Shown piece after piece: positions 55,334 to 64,000 of a stretch of DNA of 64,000 nt. Source of the DNA: Aedes albopictus. Its lineage: Eukaryota > Arthropoda > Insecta > Diptera > Culicidae. The stretch spans positions 65,960,580 through 66,024,579 of the forward strand of contig NC_085138.1 in the NCBI RefSeq assembly GCF_035046485.1. Reading direction: 5' to 3'. The notes under the pieces were generated by a model. The model did no database searches, was not told where the DNA came from, and saw nothing but the letters and a program-made list of their open reading frames with translations. Both the position numbers and the translations under genes were made by a program. The stretch's first letter is position 1, and each line of letters starts with the position of its first letter.

Positions 55334-55437
55334 GTCCATGGCTCCTGGATTAATGCGATATCCAGTTTGCTCTTCGTAAATCTTCTGCAAAGTACAGCAG
55401 TTGCTCCCTTCGCATGGTGAAGATTCACTTGAATGAA
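55334..55437 (-). pseudogene. LOA-clade ORF2, N-terminus
   Basis: The minus-strand frame FIQVNLHHAKGATAVLCRRF followed by IALIQEPWTT is the conserved start of LOA endonucleases. It follows directly after the end of ORF1 and is cut by the element at 53712-55329. Confidence 0.85.
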
Positions 55438-55438
55438 C

Positions 55439-55923
55439 TTAATTTTTTTGCTGTTGAAGATGTCGTTGTTCGCCGCTTGAGCGGAGATTTACTTCATCCC
55501 CTTGCTTGGTTGTGCGACACCCCTTATTTAGATTTTTCCCATCTGGAATCTTCAGTTCTCGGTATTCTGGGTTAAATCCTTTGTTTGTCGGTTTCTTTTC
55601 ACTTTTTTTTTTAGCGCCGACAGTATTTGCAGTGTGACCAGTAGCTTTACGGTTTCTTTTTGCTTCCCCGACTCCACTTGGTCCTGGGATTTCCTCAATC
55701 TGGTCTACGACCATCTTGTTATCGCCAGTGCCTACGTGGGTCTGACGAGAATCATTGTCATCCCTACTCCCTGGTCTTTCACTGCCATCATTTTGGTACT
55801 TCTTTTGGAATTTCTTCCTAAGATAAGCAATCCCAAATTTGAAGTCGAGATTGTATTCACTTTTTTTGATAGAGCTCAGCGAAGCTCCGTCGACAGTGAG
55901 AACGAGCTCGACGTGTCTTTGAC
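55439..55923 (-). pseudogene. LOA-clade ORF1, C-terminal part
   Basis: After the stop at 55924 another frame continues ORF1: RHVELVLTVDGASLSS, then MVVDQIEEIPGPSGVGEAKR and a Lys-rich tail to 55439. It is one frameshift away from the N-terminal part. Confidence 0.75.
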
Positions 55924-56847
55924 TTACGACAAGAGCGCCAGAATCTCTCCATTACTGTCTTCTGCACTCCATGGGAAAAAGCCGATCAAGATTTCAGGTT
56001 GCGGGATTTCGCTTTCATCAACCGCCAGTAATTCTGCCCCTTGCCAGGGTGTTATCGAAGTGATTGTAGTTTTAAGCCAGTTTGCTGTTTCCTGGTTTTT
56101 GCATACAATGACTAGGTATCCAGGTTTGAACGCACACAAACCGAATTTTGGTTTCAGGGCCTCTTTTCGCTGTCCTGCAACTTTCGCCAATATGGCCTTA
56201 CTTGTAGCTGCCATCTGTTCTTTCGTGAGCTCCACATTCGGATATTCTTTTGGAAGAATTCCTACTTTTACAGAGTTGACTACATCTCTGTAGGAGTGGT
56301 TAATCATACCCTCAGTTCTATGAGATCCTGAGTGTCTAGATTGTGCTTCATCGATACGATGTTGCACTGAGCTACGTGGAGGTCTACGAGCACCCCAGTC
56401 ATTACGTGCTATTTCGGCGGGTGTTGGATTGCCGCTTGTATTTGACCCATTCAAGTCTGAATTTCTCTGTCGTTTTGACAAATCTAGTTGATTGAGTGGT
56501 ATTTGAGACATTTGATGAGCTTCTTCTCGGCTATACCCACTATCAATCAGTTTTTTGAAGCGCTTTTGACCTGCTCCACTTAGTTTCTTTCCAATTGTTC
56601 CCTTATTATCGGCAAACTGGGATTTGGTCTGCCCATCCGATTTCACGGGAACTATTGCCGGTGGCGGAGTTGACAATAATGCTACATTGATGCCATTTTC
56701 GTAGTCGTCGTCGTCATCGTAACCATCATTACCTTCGACACCATCATTATCCGTGTTTAGGATGGAGGAAGAACAGGAAAGTACATCGTCGACGGATTTG
56801 CTTCCAAGTTGGAAATCTTCTCCTTCCCTTTTCTGCTTACTCCACAT
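55924..56847 (-). pseudogene. LOA-clade ORF1, N-terminal part
   Basis: A 307-residue frame starting MWSKQKREGEDF. It has an acidic stretch, the segment SGAGQKRFKKLIDSGYSREEA typical of LOA ORF1, and a C-terminal region (VKVGILPKEYPNVELTKEQM ... PEILIGFFPWS) that corresponds to the RNA-binding-like domain (DUF4780) described in these proteins. It stops after EILALLS by a frameshift. Confidence 0.85.
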
Positions 56848-58959
56848 TGTACATTGCTTACTCCTTACTCTTCATTGCTCACTTCTGATTCATCACTCCT
56901 CACCATCTATAGGATAGCTTCAAAAACGTATGAATTGAACATGATGCGATGCAGCTTATACAGAAAAATCTAACATGGGACAGCTCATGAAGATAAACCT
57001 TAATTTGAGATAAATTGACTTGGTGTTGTTCGGTTAGAGTTTTTGGAAAAAGTTTACTAACCGAGAGTGGATTCAGAAAGTATATAAGTAAAAATAGACT
57101 ATTTGTGAGCATAAGCTTGGATGACCACACAGTTCGTAGTTGCTTATCCGTGAATAATCGAAATTCCACAGAGAACCAATGAATGATGGTTGGGATTAGC
57201 TAACCATTCTCAATATGAACAATTTGATAACTCAAAACTATAGTAAGGTCAAAAACGGTGCCGGCCACGTCCTTACGGTCATCGAAGAAGGAAAAGAATG
57301 TATGTAAATCAACCATTGTTATGGGGATCAGAAATCTCTGTATCTCCACGGTTATCTATAGGAAAGATTTTATGGGTAGGGTACGTTATCGATCTTTGGT
57401 TGGTGCTGTGATCTGACAACGGGGGATCAATCGATATTCATCACCGCGCATAACTGACTACTTTTCCAGGAGACCACAGAATTCAACGAGTGGTAGTCTA
57501 AGCCAAAATATTGAGAAGAAGCTAGGGTTTAGAAACTTGATGCTATAAGCCTGAAGGAAAATATGAGGAATAAAACAGGGTTTAATTTTGTATTTGAAGC
57601 ATTTATTACAGTAATCAGCATGTCTCGTGCTCTTTATCAATTTATGCTTATCATATTGATTGTAGCATATATAATCAACCATGCCTTTATAAATCATTTC
57701 CGCACAAATAATTGATTTACGTGAGCATAACTATCACGGTCTCAACAAAACACACTTGACACAACATAAATAAACTACTGTATCATAATAATTTCACTTC
57801 AACACCCCTTCTGATCCATCGTCGCACTCCATCGGTATTATTCTAGAAAATTCATTTCGATTCAAAACAAAAACGCATCTATTTGAATGGGTTACATGTG
57901 TACCTATGTTCAAACAGAAAACAAAAACAAAAACAGAAGGAATTTAATTCAACTCAAAGGCCTTGTACATACTGGGAGGTTGATAGAATCAATAAACCCC
58001 TCAACGTTGGTGTTACATCCGGACATGTGTGATCCTGGGGGTAGCGAGGTGGAACATACCTCTGACATTATTGTAACCACAACTGGAATAACCTTTCCGG
58101 AGCACACAAACATTGTAAACAATTGTATTCCAATGTTGCCACCGGTAGTGCCATTAGACTTGAACTTAGATCGATGATGTGGTAAATGTTTCCACCCAAC
58201 AAGCCCACTCCGACCTGGCATTCAACCTGCATACTAGCATTTGGCCTCTGGCAGGTAAAATGTCACGACATGAATAAATTCTCGATAAGGGGTAAATTTT
58301 TAATGGGCTCCACGACTTTTGAGTCAAGTTGAGTTTATTTTTTATTTGCCTGCCTTCGTTCTTGAAGCGACCCCACAGAACCCCCGAAAGGTTCACGCTT
58401 CACGCAAAGCCCATAAAATTGCCGTACAAATGTGAAACGGGTACTAATCGCCAAACCGTCTTCAAATTTCCACCCTTCTAGGCAAGAGGGTACGATTGCA
58501 CCTTCCCGAGATTACGATGTCATTCGGGGACAAAAAAGCGTCCACTCTAGTCGGCAGTCTGGATGCGTATGACGGGAACATGGGCAGTAAAAAAAAATAA
58601 CAAATTTTAATATTTTATTAAACGTTGCCTTCCTAACAGTCCATTCGCAGTAACTGTCCCATCAAAGGGCAGAAAGCATGAAACCCTTTGTCCCGCATAC
58701 CGGTGTCAGTTTGTCACGGGTGCAAAAATTGGATAACACTTTAATCCACTTGAGGGCGGGCATTGTTACGAGCTGAACTGGAATGGAGACGGGGAGCATG
58801 CAATTCATGAAATTCTTCGGGCTGCAAAATTGGGAGTTGACAATCCGGAGTGTCCAAAACAGCTCTGGTCCTCACAAGTTTCTACCACATGATTTCCGCA
58901 TAAAATTCATCAACTGTGCTAAAGCTTACACAATTTAGCCCAATTTGATGTGCCGCATG
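56848..58959. other. spacer, no gene recognised
   Basis: The first 60 bases include TCACTCCTCACC-type repeat. The rest shows no bounded element or protein. Opposed short frames at 57887-58221 share the same DNA and have no family motif. The LOA 5' UTR may occupy the first part. Confidence 0.4.
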
Positions 58960-59195
58960 CTAAGGTTTGGTTCAGTTTTATATATGACCAATTTACCAGC
59001 GCTGGTCCAGATCACTAAAATGGCCATAACACCGGAACGTCTTGACCGATCCGGATCATTTTCAATAGCAAACAATGTTGTAAAATTCTGGTTCGATTCG
59101 AGCTTAAATCGGCCAATGAGAAGTGCCTTAAAAGTGAGTGATCTTTTTTGTACACAGACATACATACACACATACACACACCCACATACAATCAT
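58960..59195 (-). repeat. mosquito repeat with (CA)n, minus copy
   Basis: The minus-strand relative of 43843-44055. ATGGCCATAACACCGGAACG, GATCCGGATCATTTTCAATAG and the CA-rich run at 59155-59190 correspond to GAGTTATGGCCATTT, GAAAATGGTTCGGATCGG and the GT run there. Confidence 0.65.
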
Positions 59196-59513
59196 CATCT
59201 TACGGGGCAGCAGGGACAGGAGTTAAGGGGCTTGAGAACCCCCCCTTCTGCGAGTCAGATGGAAGCTTGTGAGTCTTTCCTAAGCGAAAACCGTTCACAC
59301 ACCCGTATGGATTACCAGCATTGGCACCTCCTTCGGGAAGTGACCTCGCTTCTGGTTTCCGGACAGCTCAAGAGGAGGATGCCTAGGCTGTGGCGGGGGT
59401 TAAACAGTGGGCTCTATTGGATTCCTATAAAAACCACATATCTGCAAGCAACTCCGTACAAGTGACCTGGTGCTGCTTCCAAAGTACCTTAGCCTAAAGA
59501 CCCGGAGTGCAAA
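59196..59513. other. GC-richer block continuing beyond the next element
   Basis: This block and 62690-63085 were contiguous before the 59514-62687 element arrived. Joined, one frame runs LRTSDLVLLPKYLSLKTR and on through WIAASKTPFMANW to a stop at about 62770. It may be a relic of a retrotransposon protein, but I cannot name it. Confidence 0.35.
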
Positions 59514-60534
59514 CCCGAGCAGAAGGGAATAGCAACAGCATAATAAAATGTGTTATTTTGGAAAAATAACTGAGTAGCAGAAAGAGTTATTTTCATGTTA
59601 TTTTCATGACATATCCTGTTATAAACTTGTCTGTCATAAGCGGCAAAATAACAAATATTATAACAAAAAAATGTTCCTGGAAGACCTGTTTAATAACATG
59701 TTTTGTTAGTTTCAGTAACAACTTAATAACAGCGAATTTTGAAAATATTTCAATAACAAATTTTGATATGAATACGTTATTGATAACAATCTGAAAACAA
59801 AATTTGCTTTTTTTCTGTTGCGGATAGGAACTCCTCCAAAGTCCCATATGCATTCAATGGGATACGCAACAATAGGATCTATTGTTAAATGTTTCATTCC
59901 TAATTGGGCTATTGTTGTCGCAAGCGATTTCTTATCGAAAACAGAGAGAAACAATAGTTCTCGTTTATTTTCCAAACAACTTACGATGAAAAACTATCGT
60001 CGTTTTGAAACCCTTTATTAGTTGGTTCATTGTTTATAAGATTAATTCAAATTATTACCTCATTGATTGGCACATTTATCCTAGTCAATCTAAGTGGGCT
60101 CGATGCAGTAAAATCAATAGAAATAAAATATCTAAAAATAATCAATGATGACTTATTTTTTTACATTTTTGTCGAAAATGTGTTGTTCGTCGTTGAATTC
60201 CACCAGTTGATCCAAAATGTTTCTTAAAATGGCTAACACTCTATTACACTCTCTATTTTCGTATTCATACTTAACTGAAATTGGGACAAAAAACAGGTAT
60301 ACTTTTCAAAGTGCTTATAAAACAAAAGTCTGATAAATTGGCACTGTTACGTAATGTCAGTGAGAAGAGGAACTGATGACAAAATAATATTTTCTTTTAC
60401 AGTTCCTCACAGAATGCTGTGAACAACGAAAATCTCGAATGGTGTAGTTTTGATTGCAAAGCTAGTTATGTTGTTATATTAATGATCAAATATTTGTACC
60501 TACCTTACCTTACCTTGTTGGCTACAAAGTAACT

Positions 60535-60738
60535 TTACTCCAATGCCGAGCGTATAGTAGAGCACCATCTTCGTCGGTCTTGGGCGATGTTCCTCCAGTT
60601 TCCCCGAACGTGTAGGGATCGTAGATCTTCTTCAACCGCGTGCAGCCAGCGAGTTCGCGGCCGCCCACGAAGTCGCCCACCTCTACCGGGTTCTCTGCTG
60701 AATATTGTTTTCGCTATTCTTTCTTCCGACATTCGCAC
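60535..60738 (-). pseudogene. RTE-like C-terminal tail
   Basis: 67 residues with GRLRGRPRTRWLHAVEEDL and WRNIAQDRRRWC, the conserved last block of these polyproteins, reaching its stop at 60535. It is separated by a frameshift from the preceding block. Confidence 0.8.
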
Positions 60739-60759
60739 TACGTGTCCAGCCCACTGAAG

Positions 60760-61101
60760 TCAGCCGTATTTTATACGTTTCACAATATTCGCATCTTCGT
60801 ACACTTGGTACAACTCGTGATTCATGCGTCTGCGCCACACTCCATTTTCTTGTTTCCCACCGAGAATTGTCCGCAGCACTTTGCGCTCAAAAACTCCAAA
60901 AGCTTTTCGGTCTATCTCCTTTAACGTCCACGCTTCGTGACCGTAGAGGGCAACCGGAAGAATCAGCGTCTTATACAAAGCGAACTTTGTTTGCGTTTGC
61001 AAGTTACGGGACCTAAGCTGGCTACGCAATCCGTAAAAGGCCCTATTCGCAGCTGCAATACGCCTTTTCACTTCACGGGAAACGTCATTGTCACATGTCA
61101 C
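60760..61101 (-). pseudogene. RTE-like region after the palm domain
   Basis: 113 residues: DVSREVKRRIAAANRAFYGL, LYGHEAWTLKE, FERKVLRTILGG and WRRRMNHELYQVYED in order. They match the thumb region of RTE-like proteins and the decayed relative at 43151-43354. A frameshift near 61110 separates it from the palm part. Confidence 0.82.
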
Positions 61102-61122
61102 AAGTGTTCCAAGATAAACAAA

Positions 61123-61875
61123 TTATTCAACAACTTCAAACACTTCCCCATCAATCACTGCCTCAGCACTAACACCACTAGGCCTGCTTCTGTCTCTACC
61201 CGCTATCATGTACTTCGTCTTGGTAGAGTTAATCGTCAAGCCTATCCTCGCTGTCTCTCTCTTCAGAGGAGCATAAGCTTCCTCCACTGCCCTACGATCG
61301 ATGCCGATGAGATCAATATCGTCCGCAAAACCGAGGAGCATGTGCGACCGTGTGATGATAGAGCCATTCCTCTGCACGCCTGACCTCCTAATCGCTCCTT
61401 CGAGTGCAATGTTGAACAATAAATTTGAAAGAGCATCCCCCTGCTTCAACCCATCCAAGGTCACAAACGACGTAGACACTTCGTCCGCGATCCGAATACT
61501 TGATTTTGATCCATCCAGCGTTGCGCGTATCAGCCTAATTAGTTTCGCCGGAAAACCATGTTCTGACATTATCTGCCAAAGCTCATTTCTTTTCACTGAA
61601 TCGTACGCTGCTTTAAAATCAATGAACAGATGGTGAGTCTGCAAGTTATATTCCCGGAATTTATCTAGGATCATCCGCAGGGTAAACATTTGATCCGTCG
61701 TTGATCGGCCCTCACGAAAACCAGCCTGGTATTCGCCGACGAAGGACTCCTCAAGAGGTCGCAGTCTGTTGAACAGGACACGCGACAGTATCTTATACGC
61801 CGAATTTTTTTGTAATTGGCACACTCCAGTCTGTGCCCTTTCTTGTAGATTGGGCATATGAGGCCATCCAACCAA
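61123..61875 (-). pseudogene. RTE-like reverse transcriptase palm
   Basis: 250 residues. Motifs in order: YKILSRVLFNRL, YQAGFREGRSTTDQMFTLR, LFIDFKAAYDSV, LKQGDALSNLLFNIALE, the catalytic GFADDIDLIG and GLTINSTKTKYM. The catalytic aspartates are present. The first residues are out of frame. The true continuation upstream is in 61671-62450, joined by a frameshift near 61800. Confidence 0.88.
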
Positions 61876-62450
61876 CTAGTGGGCAATTCTTCATCCTCCC
61901 AAATCTTTATAATAATCTGATGGATTGATTGATGTAGCTGCTCGCTTCCGTGCTTAAGAAGTTCGACCGGGATCTCGTCCTTCCCAGCAGCCTTGCTGTT
62001 TTTCAGCTCCTTAAGGGCCTTTTTAACCTCATCCAGTGTTGGTGGTTCCACTGCTTGACTGTCATCCATTATGTTAATCCTGTTCCTGGGAGCTCCTTCG
62101 CTGCTACCATTCAACAAATCTTCGAAGTGCTCCTTCCACCTGGCTGCCACCATTGTTTTGTCTGTCAGCAAATTTCCTTCCCGGTCATTGCACATGGCGG
62201 GCACTGGCGCAGTCTTGTGCCGCGCGCCATTGACAGTTGCATAAAATCTCCGCATACCGTTCCTGTCCATACTTTCCTGCGCTTCAGCAATAACACTCTC
62301 TTCGTGTTGCCGTTTTTTCCTGCGGTGGATTCGTTTCTCTTCTGCTCTTGCAACCCTGTACCGCTCTCTGTTCTGCCGGGTACCGGCCACTAGCATTCGA
62401 CTTCTGGCGGCATTCTTTTCGTTCGTCGCTCGTTGGCAGTCCTCGATCAA
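61671..62450 (-). pseudogene. RTE-like linker and start of the reverse transcriptase
   Basis: 259 residues. A basic linker is followed by EVKKALKELKNSKAAGKDEIP and CPIYKKGHRLECANY, the first reverse-transcriptase blocks. After about residue 215 the frame is wrong. The N-terminal residues lie at the truncation point (62444), so the endonuclease is missing. Confidence 0.85.
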
Positions 62451-62689
62451 ATATTTGTACTAGTCTCAATGACACAACAATAACTGAGCTTGTGCTACAA
62501 CAAAACATGTTATTGAAATGTAATTTAAAGAAAATGTACCAAGAGCACGATCATAACAAAATAAGATTGCCCAACAGAACATGTTATGGAACGGTGATGA
62601 CTTAATAAGTTAATAATAACAAACCGAGATATAAAAACAGGTTTTGTGATTACGTTGTTATTATTTTGATATTTTCCTCTGCTCGGGAA

Positions 62690-63352
62690 CCGGCACATTT
62701 GGATCGCTGCCAGTAAGACCCCATTTATGGCAAACTGGCAGCACATGGACATGGACACGAGCAAGGAATAACCATATATTACCAGACGCTACGGTGGCCC
62801 CCATCCCGTTAAAACCTTAGTAGGCCTCCAAGTACGTTCCGAACTCACCTCCCTAGCCGTGGAAGTAGGCTCAGATGAACATTCCTGACTAGTGCCGATC
62901 CGGCTCTGAACACGGTTCCCCATAAAGGACCATGCCAACCCTAGCATGGCCTCACTGCTGGCAAAGATCACCATGGGATCACGACGGGCACTGATAGCGA
63001 CTTGAAGAGGAGACCCAACCAGATGGGGAAGAACAAAAAGAACACCACAAGGTAGCACATGCTAAGAATACGAGCGTATTCTTAAGGAGCAGTAGGTTGA
63101 CACGATCGCCGGTAGAAATTTTCGGTATCGTGGCCAGTGCTGCAATTTTTCGACAGGCCTTTATGATAGCGATATTTTGCTTTTTTCATTTTCTTCGTTT
63201 TGGTTTTCCTGTCAAAGTTGCTTTCCGATCAGCAACACGGGAGCGAAATGAAATAGGTACTCACACTCGCACGCAGCGCGCTGAAAGCGAGAGCTGACAG
63301 GGCCAAATTTCCATTCAATTTTCTGTAGTTGAGTGTTTTCACCCGTGCTAAC
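62690..63352. other. GC-richer block, no gene recognised
   Basis: The right-hand half of the block described at 59196-59513, then unremarkable sequence. No clear open frame beyond about 62770. Confidence 0.35.
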
Positions 63353-63359
63353 GTATAGG

Positions 63360-63652
63360 CACAGAGAACAGACATCCAAGTCTAGTTCCGAAACTGTGTA
63401 AGGAATTTAACGGTCATTTGAAATCGACAACACAAGTGGCAATAGCGTGGCGCTGCAATCGATTAATTTTCCATACTAATTTAATTCACCACTTGAAATG
63501 TTTCAATTCACCACTGACTGTGGCAATATGGTGTTTGGAGGCGTTACTGTTGTCATCGTATATTGGTTTGCAACCTTACTCAAGTGAAGATTCAAATCCT
63601 TACACAACTTTCTGAGTGAAATTTGTTCTAGCCTGGATGTCTGTTCTCTGTG
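63360..63652. mobile_element. MITE with 7-bp TSD
   Basis: 293 bp. The ends CACAGAGAACAGACATCCA and its complement are exact for 19 bases. GTATAGG is duplicated (63353-63359, 63653-63659). No coding. A 7-bp duplication is unusual among the elements here; P-type transposons have 7- to 8-bp targets, but the ends do not identify the superfamily. Confidence 0.82.
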
Positions 63653-63909
63653 GTATAGGGCACTCACTCTCACAAGCCACCGCTTGAGACGAATGGCCTT
63701 TCAGCATGAGTAGTGTGTGGATGATTGGGAATTGATCTTGTTGGGTCGCTCACGAATGGAGCTCTCGAACTCTGTCAGTTCTCACATCGAGGAACTGAAA
63801 ACGACCGCCGCAGTCATTCATTTTCGGCTGAAAAACAGCCACTGAGACTGATATTTTGCAGGACTGATCGTGGCAACGGATAACAGCGGCACCCCACGAG
63901 GTGGGCAAC

Positions 63910-64000
63910 ATGGACTCTTCGGAGCAAAGCGGCACCAAGCGGCAGCACTTTAAGAGGGCTCCCGGTGTCTACACCGAACAGCAGCACCACTCAAGAAGAC
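63910..64000 (+). CDS. partial open frame running off the window
   Basis: Beginning with ATG at 63910 the frame is open to the end (30 codons): MDSSEQSGTKRQHFKRAPGV and a short Gln/His/Arg-rich continuation. The preceding 250 bases are GC-richer than most spacer here. It could be the first exon of a host gene or the ORF1 start of another retrotransposon. The protein is not recognised. Confidence 0.3.
   Translation, partial: MDSSEQSGTKRQHFKRAPGVYTEQQHHSRR

Larger units (their letters stand above)
47763..56847 (-). mobile_element. dead LOA-clade non-LTR retrotransposon cut by nested insertions
   Basis: In element direction: ORF1 (56847-55439, one frameshift), ORF2 endonuclease (55437-51177), reverse transcriptase (50853-about 49090) and RNase H (about 49090-47763). 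ORF2 is interrupted by 53712-55329 (AGTT target), 52233-53507 (TA), 50854-51176 (AA/TT) and about 49270-49998. About 5 kb is LOA sequence. The protein similarity, the fused RNase H and the typical ORF1 place it with the LOA group (Lian is the Aedes example). Neither the outer target duplication nor the exact ends were found. Confidence 0.85.
60500..62444 (-). mobile_element. 5'-truncated RTE-like non-LTR retrotransposon with 16-bp TSD
   Basis: 1945 bp on the minus strand between exact copies of GATCAAATATTTGTAC (60484-60499 and 62445-62460). The 3' end is a short ACCTT microsatellite (60500-60517 on the plus strand), not poly-A, as is usual for RTE-like elements. The coding part covers the linker, reverse transcriptase and C-terminal tail, with at least three frameshifts. 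The endonuclease is absent because of the truncation. Confidence 0.9.
59514..62687. mobile_element. CCC-terminal DNA element (AA target) interrupted by an RTE-like retrotransposon
   Basis: The ends CCCGAGCAGAAGGGAATAGC and the complement of TTTTCCTCTGCTCGGG are inverted repeats with a few changes. AA lies on both sides (59512-59513, 62688-62689). ATAAC and GTTAT motifs are dense throughout (59530-59800, 62470-62660). Without the inserted retrotransposon it is about 1.2 kb. Its ends, motifs and target match 32214-38870. No transposase was seen. Confidence 0.8.

Overview
This is nuclear DNA of a culicine mosquito, most likely an Aedes. The inference rests on the mix of repeats: I-clade, LOA-clade and RTE-like non-LTR retrotransposons, tRNA-derived SINEs, and a dense load of MITEs with TA, TTAA, TTA, AA/TT, 4-bp, 7-bp, 8-bp and 9-bp target duplications, in AT-rich spacer. 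I see no convincing host protein-coding gene. The only host-gene candidate is a short open frame running off the right edge (63910 onward). Nearly everything that can be named is mobile or tandemly repeated DNA. Element boundaries were read by matching terminal inverted repeats and target-site duplications (TSDs) by eye; no alignment or database search was run.

Layout. 1-13.4 kb: spacer with SINE copies, a 1.5 kb purine-rich satellite block (1559-3038), degenerate repeats, and several small DNA elements (hAT-type at 9981, piggyBac-type at 11950, GGGGG-rich types at 6981 and 9643). 14.0-20.9 kb: an apparently full-length I-clade retrotransposon on the minus strand with an exact 13-bp TSD, an uninterrupted 1234-residue ORF2, and an ORF1 broken only at a run of eight A. 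21-30.3 kb: a SINE with a tRNA-Met-like head, degenerate repeats, a perfect 238-bp-arm palindrome carrying a tRNA-like sequence in each arm, and a Mutator-like foldback element. 30.35-39.9 kb: a four-level nest. hAT-type ends enclose a Tc1/mariner-type element, which encloses a CCC-terminal element, which holds a TTAA-flanked element with a head-to-head 143-bp satellite, SINEs, a reverse-transcriptase fragment and MITEs. 40-47 kb: another CCC-terminal element splitting a tRNA-like sequence, a 303-bp tandem duplication, an RTE-like tail, a 155-bp tandem array interrupted by a MITE and a solo LTR, and further MITEs. 47.7-56.9 kb: a dead LOA-clade retrotransposon on the minus strand, cut by at least four insertions. 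59.5-62.7 kb: a third CCC-terminal element that received a 5'-truncated RTE-like retrotransposon with a 16-bp TSD. 63.1-64 kb: a 7-bp-TSD MITE, then the partial open frame.

The features work together only as a record of successive insertions. In several places removing one insertion restores the older sequence or reading frame exactly, which fixes boundaries and TSD lengths. The strongest lead is a group of four DNA elements that begin with CCC and duplicate the dinucleotide AA/TT. Next are the TTAA-flanked element built around an inverted satellite, and a 15-base motif (AACTTTGCCGAAGAC) shared by otherwise unrelated repeats.
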